Notes: a model not told the origin generated them from the sequence alone. Counted from the stretch's first letter, positions 12,484 to 23,645 are shown. The stretch is 64,000 bases of DNA from Cryptomeria japonica (GCF_030272615.1 NC_081410.1:228630915-228694914); one strand, 5' to 3'. Translations and numbers: made by a program.

Positions 12484-12629
12484 ACAATGCAGCAAATTAT
12501 GTTCCTGCAGGTAAACTTTTGATTACAAAATAATTTTGTTTGCAAATTAATTACTATCTTGTAGTTTGTACTTTGTACCTCCATTATTTACAATTTACAA
12601 TGCAACAAATTATGTTGCTGCAGGTAGAC
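12484..12629 (+). repeat. Intron bounded by 33-bp direct repeats (hAT B)
   Basis: The 33 bases at 12484-12516 recur at 12597-12629 with three mismatches. Each copy contains a GCAG|GTA splice junction. Splicing from the first (donor at 12511) to the second (acceptor ending 12623) removes 113 bp and leaves a single uninterrupted coding copy (core AAATTATGTTGCTGCAG). Copy A has the same arrangement (intron 10191-10296). hAT C (36197-36240) and hAT D have no intron at this point. Confidence 0.75.
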
Positions 12630-13468
12630 TATTGATGGAGAGGCACCCATCTATAGTTTGGACTCCATGTGCTGCTCATTGCATTGACCTCATGTTGGAG
12701 GATATTGGAAAAATCCCATGGGTCAAGAAATGTGTAGAAAGGGCAAGAAATGTCTGCAAATTTGTATATAATCATTCATGGGTGTTGGCTCTTATGAGAC
12801 AATACACAGAGCAGAAGGAGTTGCATCGTCCAAGGAATCACAAGATTTGCCACAAACTTCCTCACATTGCAGTCCATGCTTAGGTCTAAGTCTGCCTTGA
12901 GACGTATGATTGTTGGTGAGGAGTGGTCTTCCTCATCCTATGCTACCGCCCCTGTAGGGAAAGATATGGCAGACTGCATTTTTGATGAGCAAGACTTTTG
13001 GGTCCCTTGTGATGAGATAGTGAAGGTAATTTTTTTATAAATTCTACAATTTAACTTCATGTTTTATAACTTATTGTATGTATTCTCTTATTTGCTCATT
13101 TTTCTAAATTACACAATATTTTCAATTTTGCAGTTTGTTAAGCCCTTGGTGGTTTTGTTGCAAGTTGCGGATGGAGATAAGCCCGCAATGGGCTATATAT
13201 ATAAGCGCATGGATAGGGCGAAGGAGGCCATCAGATTCGTCTATGGAGGAGATGAGAGCAAGTATGGTCCCATTTGGGAGATCATTGATAGGAGATGGCA
13301 TCATCAGCTTCATAGGCCCATCCATGTGGCAGCCTATTAACTGAATCCAGCATTCCGTTTTATCCCTTCTTTCTAGGCTGATGTGGAGGTCCTTAATGGG
13401 CTATACTCAATCATGGAGAAGATGGGACTTGCTGGTACTTTTCAGATAGACCAGCAAGGGGACACCTT

Positions 13469-13746
13469 TGTTATCGGGAAAAAATGTATAGTTTAGTAAT
13501 GTTAATTATTGATAGTTAGTTAGCCGACGGGTAGGTAGTTGGAGTCGTGACGGTTGTGTCGCACCCCTTCGGCTGTCATATATTGTACCACCTCCGGGTG
13601 TTGGAGGAGATGTAATGTAATGATGGATTATAATAGGAATATCTTTTGACATTAATGGAAAGCTTATTTTGGTACTTCCTTTGTAATTGCATTGTGCATT
13701 GCTGTTCGATTTCTGTATTCTTCCTGTTTACCCAGTGAGGTAAACA
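13469..13746 (+). repeat. 5' LTR of the gypsy element
   Basis: 278 bp, starting TGTTATCGGG and ending AGGTAAACA. It differs from the 3' LTR at seven positions (about 2.5 percent), all transitions, with no indels. A short LTR contrasts with the 7-kb LTRs elsewhere in the window. Confidence 0.93.
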
Positions 13747-13748
13747 TT

Positions 13749-13762
13749 TGGTGCCGTTGCCG
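13749..13762 (+). other. Primer-binding site of the gypsy element
   Basis: TGGTGCCGTTGCCG follows the 5' LTR after two bases. It differs at one position from TGGCGCCGTTGCCG, the start of a PBS common in plant Athila/Tat-type gypsy elements and assigned there to tRNA-Asp. Confidence 0.65.
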
Positions 13763-13808
13763 AAATTATTTCGGGAGGGACGGGAATATACTACATGGCA
13801 CAGGGATA

Positions 13809-14180
13809 ATGAGACAACCATTGCCCGAGGGGACGAGCAGTAACCCTGACGAAAATCACCAAGAACTGTTCGAAGGAGAACAAGCACTCACAAAAGATTT
13901 CTCTTGCATCTTTCAGGCGGCCATCGAAACACACGTACGGAGGGAAGCCACCATTGAGGCTGTTCCAGAGGATGCTGTGTGGAGCACGCTTGGTGTAAGC
14001 CCAACGGTGAATCGGTTGATGAGCAGTTTGCCTAACCTTCTGGCTCAAGCATTTTTGGCTCTTCAAAACCGCAGAGAAGACACCTACCGTGAGAACCGAC
14101 GACAGCAAATCTTACGAGAATTTCATGAGCGCCAGGATGACGGACGTAGGGAAGACCGACGAAGGACAAATAATCCTTAA
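13809..14180 (+). CDS. Leader ORF of the gypsy element (gag N-terminal extension?)
   Basis: Open from MRQPLPEGTSS at 13809 to TAA at 14180 (124 codons), rich in E, R and Q, with a helical EDTYRENRRQQILREFHER stretch near its end. No domain is recognised. It overlaps nothing and ends about 95 bp before the next open stretch, which continues in similarly charged sequence. It may be the N-terminal part of a longer gag precursor now broken. Confidence 0.45.
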   Translation: MRQPLPEGTSSNPDENHQELFEGEQALTKDFSCIFQAAIETHVRREATIEAVPEDAVWSTLGVSPTVNRLMSSLPNLLAQAFLALQNRREDTYRENRRQQILREFHERQDDGRREDRRRTNNP

Positions 14181-14274
14181 ATTGTGAAGGGAGAGAAATA
14201 AAGAACACTGTTAGAAGCAGAAGAATTATGTTGATTGTATACAAAAGAATGAATTAATAAAGACGTGTTGTGTT

Positions 14275-14760
14275 TTGATTTGTGTTGTGAAACATGAAAT
14301 TGTACCACAATTAATGCCCAATTTACTGAATAAAGACAGAAATAAGAAATTAGAAACCGACGAGTGGGAGGCTGCGCAGAAGGCTTTGATTCTGGAACAA
14401 CGTGTAGAACGTAGACGGAGGCTGAGGCAACTTGCCGAAGGACGACCTGCCGAAGGGTTGCACAAAGGGAGCCAAGGAGGTGTCACGGAAGGTGTAGAAG
14501 CCGAGGGGAATTTCTACGCGTCGCCAGACTACGGTAGAGCGAGAAGCCTCGAAGAGTTTCTGGAGGAAACTAGGTTACGGAGAGAACTAGTTGAAGAGAC
14601 TCGAGATCGGTTCAAAAACTTATCTCTCACGCCACAGAGGGAGGATCACCGAAGGGAGCCAGGCACGAGTGACGGCGAAGGGAGAGTTAACCGCACGGTA
14701 GTCACTCTCACGCCACAAAGGGAGGATCACCGAAGGGAGCCGGGCACGGGTGACGGCTAA
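14275..14760 (+). pseudogene. Charged gag-leader segment ending in repeat-borne stop
   Basis: 161 codons of R/E-rich sequence (for example EQRVERRRRLRQLAEGRPAE). It enters the 81-bp tandem repeat and stops at TAA in the second repeat unit (14758). The other two units have GAA at that codon, so the stop is a single G-to-T change and the frame was formerly open toward gag at 14887. Confidence 0.5.
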
Positions 14761-14866
14761 GGGGAAGCTAACCGCACGGTAGTCGCTCTCACGCCACAAA
14801 GGGAGGATCACCAAAGGGAGCCGGGCACGGGTGACGGCGAAGGGGAAGCTAACCGCACGGTAGGTA
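14624..14866 (+). repeat. 81-bp (27-codon) tandem repeat, three units
   Basis: CTCTCACGCCACA starts at 14624, 14705 and 14786, exactly 81 bp apart. The unit keeps the reading frame and codes for a basic/acidic peptide with QREDHRREPGTGDG. The units differ at only a few positions, so the expansion is recent relative to the element. Confidence 0.85.
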
Positions 14867-14886
14867 CAAGGCAGAACACCATACCT

Positions 14887-15861
14887 TTGGTCACCACCAC
14901 AAGAGACATCAGCGGCATCGGAGGGAGCAGCGCCGGAGGGCAGACACGGCCACAACCACCTCCAAGTGGACGACTCCCATCAATGGCGACCAAACAGAAG
15001 TTGCCCAAATTCAATGGGGATAGCAAAGATGATCCCGCACGGCATTGCCGTACCTGCGAAACCATCTGGACAGCCAATGGGGTGACTGACCAGGATGAAT
15101 GGATGAAGCAGTTTCCCGCCACACTGAGAGGAGTGGCTATTGACTGGTATTCAGACTTGGATAAAACCGGGGTAACTACGTGGGATGAATTGAAGAAAGC
15201 ATTCGAGAAGGAATTTCGGCTTCTCCGAGATGATAATGAGATAGTCTCGGAAATCTATGGAACAAAGCAAGGAAAGAAGGAGACCGTACGGGCATATGGC
15301 CGCCGGCTAAAGGAATTAGTCGGAAAGATGGAAAGCCAACCGGCTGATGGCTTAAAGAAGCGGTGGTTTGTCGAGGGTCTGAACCCTAAGCTACGACGAA
15401 AGATGAAAATTGTGCCTCCGACATCCTACGATGATGCATACAATCGGGCCATGGACTTGGAAAGTGAAAATAAGACGGCCAAAAAGAAGAAGAATAGATC
15501 TTCGTCATCCTCTAAAGATGATACGTCGGAAGAAGAGAGCAGCAGTGATGAGAAGCCGAAGAAGAAAGTCACGGCCCTTCAGAAGGATATGGAACGGATG
15601 TTAAAAGAGTTTAAGACAATGAAGGGGGCCACAAGCAAGGATGATGAACTGTGGTGCATGGATTGTAAGGAGAGCGGCCACACAAAGGGTGCTTGTCCCA
15701 AGAAGGCATTCTGTGACATCTGCCAGATCATGGGACATTCTACGAAGGAATGCCCATACAATCTGAAGGCACGTAACCAACAAGTGCTCTTTGCACATGA
15801 GCAGCCCTCCACATCGGATTCAAACAATAATGCATCTTCCGGAGGCTACCGGGGAAATTGA
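14887..15861 (+). pseudogene. Ty3/gypsy gag, capsid and first two zinc knuckles
   Basis: The capsid-like Retrotrans_gag region (about residues 37-190) has W...FPATLRGVAIDWYSDL, then FEKEFRLLRDDNEI and RRLKELVGKME. A K/S/E-rich linker follows, then CMDCKESGHTKGAC and CDICQIMGHSTKEC, both Cx2Cx4Hx4C knuckles that bind element RNA. TGA at 15859 interrupts the frame; the same frame resumes with GGRG and two more knuckles at 15949 and 16009. The codon was probably CGA (C to T). Gag forms the virus-like particle. Confidence 0.85.
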
Positions 15862-17850
15862 CGAGGCGGACGGGGGAATAATAATAATTCCACCAGAAAC
15901 AGGGTCCAATACGATGCGAAAGGACGCCCGATGATTCAATGTAGGGCTTGCAATCAATGGGGGCATTACGCACGAGAGTGTAATAACAATGACACCGCTC
16001 AAAAGCTATGTCGATGGTGTGGCCCCGGTGACCATGAAGATGCTGATTGTCCGAAGTCTGGCGTAGGGGCCAATTTGATTGCTATCGAAGGCAACACACG
16101 GGGTAGAGAAGCCATCCTTGCTCTTACCCGAGGGCAGGCAAAGGAAGCCCGATACCCCCATCCCCGCACGGAGAAGCAGAGAATGACGGAGGCAAGGGAG
16201 GAAATAGAAAGGGCCATGAAAGCCCAACGGGGAGAGACACACGAGTCACCTGGACCCTACTGCACAGACGCGGAGAGAAACATTGTACGGCAGATGCTCC
16301 AAATGGACGTACCTGTGAAACTGGAAGACCTCCTACACACCATACCGCAATTGGGGACAGTGCTGTTGGGCACAAGGGTTGATAAACCCAAACCGAGAGA
16401 CATGGACGCTCCCATACTAGGAAGCTCGGCAACAAATCCAGTTGTACTTACCGTCAACAATGGCCGACACCCAGCCGTGGTGGAGATGGGCATCCTGGGC
16501 ACCATCCTGACAGATACTATAGTAGACGGCGGTTCCGGAGTAAATGTCCTTCCGGAGGACACATGGAAAAAGCTAGGAAAGCCCACTCTGTGGCCACCTA
16601 CGTTTAATCTGCTAGGTGCAGACCAGCACGGGATTAAACCCCTCGACATGTTGATGGCACAGCAAGTCACCGTGGGTGCACAACCTTTTGTACTCGACTT
16701 TGTGGTCATTCCATTGAAGCAGAAAGGGTACGACGCTATACTTGGAAGAGGATGGTTGGTGGCAGCCAAAGCAAACCACAATTGGAAACGAAATACACTC
16801 TCGATGGAGAGCGGAGGCAAGAAATTCACTATTGACCTCCGGACGCAGTTGGTGAGCGAGGAACTTGCCTCTTCCTCGGGATCTGAATCCGAGAGGGAAA
16901 ATGACCCACGAGACGAAGGGAGAGAGGGGATGGATCCAGATGCCGAAGGCATATTAAAAATCGGAGGTTTCTGTTCGGAGGATGACACAGATTCACTAAA
17001 TGGATTGTTCCATTGGCAGCAGGAGGACTATGAGATGTTTTCACCCTCCTGTAACGTCTTAAGCGTCGAAGGAGAAGGAGAGGAGCCAGATCAATATCCT
17101 CCAGAATACGGGGAATATAAGGAAGGAGAAGCCACAATGGACACCGTACCCGCACATCAATTTAGAAACAAGGAGGTCATGAAGTATGAAGAACCGACGC
17201 TGAAACCCTTGAATCTAGGTACGGAGACGGATAAGAAAATCATCTTGGTAGGAGATGATTGGAACCCAGTACTGAAAACGGCCGCATTCAAGATTTTCAC
17301 CGAGTACAAAGATGTATTCGCATGGACTTATAAGGATTTAAAGGGAGTCCCACCGAAGTTATGTGTTCATCGTATTCTGTTGGTACCAGGCGCAGTACCA
17401 GTATGGCAGCGACCGTACAGGATGAATAAAAACTATGTTGCGAAAGTACAAAAAGAGATTGAACGAATGCTGGAGGCCAAGATTATCTTTAGGGTGCAGA
17501 ATAGCGAATGGGTATCCCCCATCGTAATATCTCTCAAAAAGGATGGTAACGAGATCCGGATTTGTGTCGACTTCCGGCGACTCAATGCAGTTACCATCAA
17601 AGATCCATTTCCCATACCGTTCACGGACTCCATTCTTGAAGAGGTGGCCGGCCATGAAATCTATTCATTTATGGATGGATTTTCCGGCTATAATCAGATA
17701 TCAATAGCGGAGGAAGATACGCTGAAGACGACATTTGTGGTGGAGGACGGAGTATATGCTTACAACCGGATGCCATTCGGTCTCTGCAATGCTCTGGCAA
17801 CGTTCCAACGAATAATTCTCCACATTTTTGATAAGATGTCCGTGGGTTAA
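15862..17850 (+). pseudogene. Ty3/gypsy pol N-terminal part: two knuckles, protease, RT fingers and palm
   Basis: It opens with zinc knuckles CRACNQWGHYAREC and CRWCGPGDHEDADC. An aspartic protease follows near 16520 (VDGGSGVNVLP), which cleaves the polyprotein. RT begins near 17400: motifs KKDGNEIRICVDFRRLNAVT, the first catalytic Asp in YSFMDGFSGYNQIS, and MPFGLCNALATFQ. The frame breaks near 17840 by a one-base shift before the second catalytic box. RT copies the element RNA into DNA. The protease shows DGGSG rather than the textbook D(S/T)G, a form I associate with plant gypsy elements. Confidence 0.88.
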
Positions 17851-18230
17851 CTTCAAGGCGTTCCTAGATGATTGGTCCATCTACAGCGGGGAGGAGACGC
17901 ATCTGAAGGCACTGGGAGAATGTATGGACAGGTGCCGGAGGGCACGACTCGCACTGAACCCTAAGAAATGCAGATTCATGGTACCTCAGGGCAGACTACT
18001 TGGGCACATAGTGTGTAAAGCGGGACTTAAAACAGACCCGGACAAAGTTCGGGTGATTGTGGAGATGGAACCCCCACAGGATGTCTCAGGGGTAAAATCT
18101 TTTTTGGGACACATCGGATATTACTGAAGGTTTATAAAAAATTTCTCCCAGATATCTTACCCCCTGGATAACCTCACAAGAAAAGGGGAACCGTACATAT
18201 GGGGAACAGCGTAGTCGGAATCATTCGAGG
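17842..18230 (+). pseudogene. Ty3/gypsy RT, thumb side with FLDD box
   Basis: After the frameshift the RT continues with FKAFLDDWSIYS. FLDD is the second catalytic box (more often YxDD or FxDD in this group) with both aspartates kept. RLALNPKKCRFMV and GLKTDPDKVRVI follow, ending in SFLGHIGYY. Two in-frame stops follow: TGA at 18125 (CGA expected, as in GYYRRF) and TAG near 18212 (CAG expected). Both fit C-to-T decay. Confidence 0.85.
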
Positions 18231-18232
18231 AA

Positions 18233-20023
18233 TTGAAATCTCGACTGTTGGCGGCACCAATATTAACCTACCCAAACTGGGACAGAGAATTTCATGTGCA
18301 CGTCGACGCCTCCAACTATGCAATAGGTGCAACATTAGCACAAGTTGGGGATCATGGGTTGGATCACCCGGTCTACTTCGCCAGTAGACTACTCTCGAAA
18401 GCTGAGAAGAATTACAGTACAACTGAACGGGAAGTGCTCGGCATGGTTTACGCAGTACAGAAGTTCCGGCATTATTTGTTGGCGACACCCTTCACCTTCT
18501 ATGTAGACCACCAAGCTTTGATGTACTTGGTGAATAAACCTATTATTCAAGGACGGGTGAGTCGGTGGCTGTTATTACTACAAGAATTCACATTCAACAT
18601 TATAGTACGGCCAGGGAAGAGCCATGTGATCGCTGACCAACTGTCACGAATCAAGTCGGGAGAACGAGCGGAGGGGGTGAATGATGATTTCCCGGATGCG
18701 CACTTATTCCGGATTGCGGTTTTACCATCCTGGTACACTCTTATTGGCGAATACCTATCGACGTCCCAGTTCCCTCAGGACATGCCACTAGGGGAACGAC
18801 GCAAATTGGTCCTAAGGAGCCGAACGTTCCAACTGATCAATGGACTCCTTTACAAAATGGGGACAGATCAAGTACTCCGCCGATGCGTGATGGAAGAAGA
18901 GATATCGGGGCTTTTGAAGGAAGCACACGAAGGACCCGCAGGGGGTCATATGGGGCCGGACACGACGGCCAGGAAAGTACTGTTAGCCGGACTATGGTGG
19001 CCGACGCTACACAGTGACACCAGAGAATGGGTCGGAAGCTGTGATACATGCCAGAGGGCCGAAAAACCACTAAAACGAGACTTCATGCCATTGAACCCTT
19101 CAGCGGCACAAGAGTTATTCGAACGTTGGGGGCTTGATTTTGTGGGGCCTTTAAAAGTCAGCAGACCGCGGCGATGTACATACATCGTGGTAGCTACGGA
19201 ATACTTGACAAAATGGGTCGAAGCACGGGCCCTACCTAATAACACCGCTGTGAGTACAGCCAGATTTATTTATGAACAAATTATCACGAGATATGGAATT
19301 CCGCTCCAGATAACCAGTGACAGAGGAGGCCATTTTGTGAACCATGTGGTGAGACTCCTCATGACGGAGTTCAAAATTTTTCACTCCTTGTCCAGTCCGT
19401 ATTATCCGAGGGCCAATGGTCAGGCGGAGGCGACCAACAAGATTCTGGTTTCGGTCATCTATAAGTCGTGCGGGGTGGAAAAGGAAGATTGGGAGGAGCG
19501 ACTACCGTCGGTGTTATGGGCATACCGCACCACCTACAAAGTAACGACAGGCCAGACACCATTTCAATTAATGTACGGACAGGAAGCGGTAGTACCGATA
19601 GAGTTCATGGTGCCAAGTCTCCGAATTGCTATTGAGAATAAACTTGGCGATATGGAGAGCCTGAGGGAGCGCCTGTACGCCCTAAACAAACTCGATGAAC
19701 GAAGGCTGATGGCACAATGGGTGACAGACGTGGCCCAGCAACAAAGGAAACATTGGCACGACCAACACATTCGGAGGGCGAGGTTCACCCCGGGGCAGTT
19801 AGTTTAAAAATATAATGGACGAAACGAAATTAAACCAGGGAAATTCAAAGTTCGATGGTTAGGGCCCTTCCGGATACGTGAGGTCAACACGAACGGGGCG
19901 ATAAAGTTATGGACGCTGGACGGGAAGGAGATACCAGACGCAGTCAACGGGTCCAAACTGAAGGTCTATCACGAACGGAGGGAATCGAGAACCTCCAGTC
20001 AGACGGCCGCAGCTAAAAATTAG
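18233..20023 (+). pseudogene. Ty3/gypsy RNase H and integrase
   Basis: RNase H (18280-18660) has HVHVDASNYAIGATLAQ and TEREVLGMVYAVQKFRHYL and degrades RNA in the RNA:DNA hybrid. Integrase follows: an HHCC zinc finger around 18925-19065 (H...H then CDTCQ), then the DDE core with WGLDFVGPL, ITSDRGGHF and NGQAEATNK, which joins cDNA to target DNA. The frame is open 18233-19807. TAA at 19805 (likely from TTA) splits off the C-terminal tail, which continues in the same frame with GPFRIREVNTNGAIKLW to about 20023. No chromodomain is present. Confidence 0.88.
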
Positions 20024-20745
20024 AAAATTTGAAAAAAAAAAAAAAGTATTAAAAAAAAAAAAAACACGAAGAAAAAAAGACCACCGTACGGTGGACACGT
20101 AGGTGGCACCACCGAAGGTGGAATCCACCGTGCGGTGGAAGCCACCGACGGTGGGACCACCGACGGTGGAAGCCACCGTGCGGTGGAACCACCGACGGTG
20201 GAAGCCACCGACGGTGGAAGCCACCATGCTGTGGAAGCCACCGAAGGCCGCGGGAATATAAAGGCCGCCAAACGAAAGGGTTTCATTACAACGCCGCACA
20301 AGGGGAAAAGAAGACGCAGCCGAAGGGAAAAGAAGGGGAACGCACAAAACGCCGCAAGTTTAAACCGCCGAAGGGAAACAAGGGGATACCGCCGGGGATA
20401 GAAGAAGCCACCGAAGCCGCATCGCACGAAGGAACACCACGCCGCAAGGAGGAGGCACCGCCGAGGAAGGAAATAAGGCGCCAAACCCCGCACCACCGCC
20501 AACCCCCGCCGAACAGCGCGAAAGGAAGAAGGAAGCCACCGTGCGGTGGAAGCGAAGAAGGAAGTTGAATTTTTTGTGAAAACCGTGCGGTCAATAAAAC
20601 AAAACACATCGCACACAGGCATATCACCGTGTCTACCGCACGCCCAACGCAAGGGATCACCTCCGCACAGTCTTAGCTGCCTGGAGGCAGTTAGCCGCTT
20701 TTTGCAACGACACGGCTAAAATCAAGAATCAGTTACAGGAAACTA
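20024..20745 (+). other. Spacer between pol and third ORF, GC-rich and A-rich blocks
   Basis: About 720 bp without a convincing ORF. It starts with A-runs (20030-20080), then the CCACCG repeat, then GC-rich sequence full of GCCGC and CCGAAGG. It might hold a splice acceptor or promoter for the downstream ORF; I cannot identify either. Confidence 0.45.
20082..20245. repeat. CCACCG-n-CGGTGG hairpin minisatellite in gypsy element
   Basis: Tandem units of about 15-19 bp of the form CCACCG(A or TG)CGGTGGAAG, near nine copies, each self-complementary. A run of such hairpins between pol and the third ORF could stall polymerase or shape RNA structure; this is inference. Confidence 0.7.
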
Positions 20746-23287
20746 ATGGAGTCTGTAGGAAAAAGGAATTGGAAAAAACGGTTGCAGGAGGGCAACCACA
20801 TGAATAAGGATACGCGAGTTCTTCCTTCGGGTGTTCGCATAGCCGGTAACACAATGCACACCAGGCAGAAGAGAAAGGCACCACAGCAGCATGCCGCACG
20901 AGGGAAGAACGCATTGACCCCACAACATATCACCTTTGAGGGATTGAATGGGTCCGAATGCAGGAAGTGGTGGCAGGATACACCAGATGATGATTTGGTG
21001 AAGAAGAGCCTTCGGAAAACAGGAGTGGAGTGGGCCGTCCGAATGCCTGTGTTTGCTATCCGTGAGTATGAGGGAGCATTACGATTCATGGTTGATACCT
21101 TTGATAGCCATTCACGGACGAGTACTTTTGAGTACCTTGGGAAGGATATCACGGTATCCTTCAAACCGGCAGATTTTACGAGTGTTTGGCATTCCAGGAG
21201 TACATGGCAAGAAAGTGGAATTGAAAGCTAAGAAGATGACGCGGGAGGAAAAAGAATATTGGATTAAACGAGTATCCCGAGACTTAACCACAGCAGAATT
21301 AGAGAGCATTGTTGATGCCACGAAGAGCCATGGGATGCGTAGGTCTTTTGTTGCAGAGCGCCATTGGCGGTGCATAATGGACGTCATCAAGAGTAGGTTG
21401 ACAGGGTCTGGTAGGGCATCGGACATCGCTCTTCCACAGATCATATTGATGAATGGACTTCTGAATGGCGTTGTGTATGATTGGGCTACATTGTTATCAG
21501 AGCGGATGTGCAAGTTCTTGATGATGGAGCATCACACGTTTTACATGCCCCACTATGCCATCGGATTGTTTCTGGAGGCCACGCGAGAAGTAGTACCGGA
21601 GGCAGAATTGGAGATACAGCCACAGAGACCATTGGCAGACGGTGAGCCTCCTATCATGCATTGGAGACACCTTGACATTGGCCACTCTTCCGCGAAGCGG
21701 AAAAGGATATTAGAGACCACCTCAGTAGAACCTGATAGTGGGCGAGAAACTTCTAGCAGTGCAAAGGAGTCGGAGGATGAGGAGGATGAGGATGACAGTA
21801 GCAGTCGGGCCACAGACGAGGGGAGGATGGAGCCCGCCGGAGAGCGAGTGTTGTTTGCACCACCCACACTCCCACTTGGCACACTTGTGGGGCCGTCAGC
21901 GGGCAGTACTTCGATTCCGACATTTGGGCAGAGCCGCACGCCCGTTACACTCGGGCCCATGCAGCCGGCGGCATCACCTTCCGCCATACCACCGCAGTAG
22001 GCTCGTGCACCAGCCGCGGGATCGACTCCCGCAGAGGCATGTACTGACAGCAGGGCAGAGTCGTGTGGTCCACCGCAGGGAGGCGTGGCAGAGGAGATGG
22101 TTGAGACGGAGCCTCAGGAGCGACTGGACGTTGTGGGATCCGAGGCAGTGGTGACTGTTGCTGCCTCCTTGTTGGAGGAGCCCATGGCAGGACATGTTTC
22201 CGAGGAGGAGAGAGGGTCGGAGGTGTTGAGTGCAGCTCCATCGGTGGCGGCTATGGGGAGTTGGCTGACCCGGAGATTCCAGATGACAGTGATGCCACCC
22301 ATAGGAGCAGCTGTATTCTCACCTCGGCGAGAGCCTCCCACTGAGGTGGTGGATCTGGAGGATTCCTCAGCGGAGACGCAGGCACCAGCAGAGGGACAGG
22401 TGACTGGAGAGGGTGTTCCTACCGGCCCAGAGCAGGCCACTGCTACACTTGAGGGGGTAGGGGAAACACCATTGTGCCAGCAGGATGCAGCAGGTGTGGT
22501 CCTTGAGGAGACTTTTGAGTTACCACGTGGGCTTCCTGTACCTACATCGGGGCTGGATGGGGAGGATATTGAGGTTTACTTGGTAGATATGGTGACGAGG
22601 GGTCGGCGAGTGGTGGCCGCGGCTCAGACACGAGCTCTGCAGCAGGTTGTGGAGGAATTAGAGCAGGTCCTCCAGTTTATGCGAGACGGCTGTCCCGCAG
22701 CTTTCACTACATGTTTTGAGGCACGAGGGTGGCCAGTTATCCAGACGGATGCGATGTTGGAGGCTTGGAGTGTGCCTCAGCCCGTCGTGGAGAGTAGGGT
22801 GACGACTCTTGTCCGGGAGATTGAGCAGGTTTACCGGGAGGCCTACTATGCCTTACGCCAGACGCAGCATGAGTCTGCGGTTCGCGAGGCTGCTCGAGTT
22901 GAGTTAGAGCAGGACATGGCTAGACAACAAGCCTCGTGGGCAGCCGAGAGATCACAGTTGGTAGCACAGCTTGAGACAGCCCGCGCAGAGAAGGTTGCGG
23001 TGGACACCCGTCTTTCGGAGGAGCAGAGTGCGCGGAGTCTCGTCCAGCAGGAGTTAGATGTTGTTCAGGCCCAGTTGGTTCGCATGACAGAGTCCGCCGA
23101 TACCAAGGAGAAGGAGCTACTGGAGGCTGCGCTTATGGTGAAGACGGCCTTAGAGAAGGTGTTGGTGGCAGAGCGGGATGTGGCAGCATGCACCCAGTAG
23201 GTCTATGAGCTCCGCGCCCGCCTAACAGCCCAGACACCCGCATCTCAGCCTTCGACTTCAGGGACGCTTCCTCAGCCCCCTCCTTGA
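20746..23287 (+). pseudogene. Third ORF of the gypsy element, unknown family, broken
   Basis: Starts MESVGKRNWKKRLQEG at 20746. A frameshift near 21190 moves it to the frame of 21053-22000. TAG at 21998 and TAG at 23198 interrupt that same frame, which ends near 23287. Total about 840 codons. The N-terminal half (to about residue 300) has ITFEGLNGSECRKWW, EGALRFMVDTFDSHSRTS, ILMNGLLNGVVYDWATLL and HYAIGLFLEATREVVPE. The middle is acidic and low-complexity; the C-terminal third is a coiled coil (ESAVREAARVELEQDMARQQ and on). It is not an env I can recognise: no signal peptide or membrane span is visible. The layout parallels the ORF in the giant LTRs. Confidence 0.7.
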
Positions 23288-23351
23288 CTTTGTTTTGGGT
23301 ATATATATGCATTGTCTCCATTTTGTTGTTAGTCGTCGGAGACGACTTCTT

Positions 23352-23367
23352 TTTTTGGGGGGGATGA
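23352..23367 (+). other. Polypurine tract of the gypsy element
   Basis: T-run then GGGGGGG-A-TGA immediately before the 3' LTR start at 23368, where plus-strand DNA synthesis is primed. Confidence 0.7.
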
Positions 23368-23645
23368 TGTTATCGGGAAAAAATGTATAGTTTAGTAATG
23401 TTAATTATTGATAGTTAGTTAGCCGACGGGTAGGTAGTTGGAGTCGCAACGGTTGTGCCGCACCCCTTCGGCTGTCATATATTGTACCACCTCCGGGTGT
23501 TGGAGGAGATGTAATGTAACGACGGATTATAATAGGAATATCTTTTGACATTAATGGAAAGCTTATTCTGGTACTTCCTTTGTAATTGCATTGTGCATTG
23601 CTGTTCGATTTTTGTATTCTTCCTGTTTACCCAGTGAGGTAAACA
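23368..23645 (+). repeat. 3' LTR of the gypsy element
   Basis: 278 bp, TGTTATCGGG to GGTAAACA, same length as the 5' LTR, with seven transition differences. The target duplication ACCTT follows at 23646-23650. Confidence 0.93.

Larger units (their letters stand above)
13469..23645 (+). mobile_element. Ty3/gypsy retrotransposon, complete but decayed (10,177 bp)
   Basis: Two 278-bp LTRs (TG...CA) flank a full interior. The 5-bp target duplication ACCTT stands at 13464-13468 and 23646-23650. Order: PBS, leader ORF, gag with four zinc knuckles, protease, RT, RNase H, integrase without a chromodomain, a GC-rich spacer, a third large ORF, polypurine tract. Gag-pol followed by a long extra ORF fits the non-chromovirus (Tat/Athila-like) branch. 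Stops and frameshifts in every ORF make it non-autonomous today. Confidence 0.93.

Noticed and set aside
16257-16988. 243-codon open frame on the minus strand
   Set aside because: Antisense shadow of the gypsy protease region; Ser/Pro-rich composition follows from the sense codons.
20746-23287. Env-like protein in the gypsy element
   Set aside because: No signal peptide, membrane span or cleavage site visible; the C-terminus is coiled coil.
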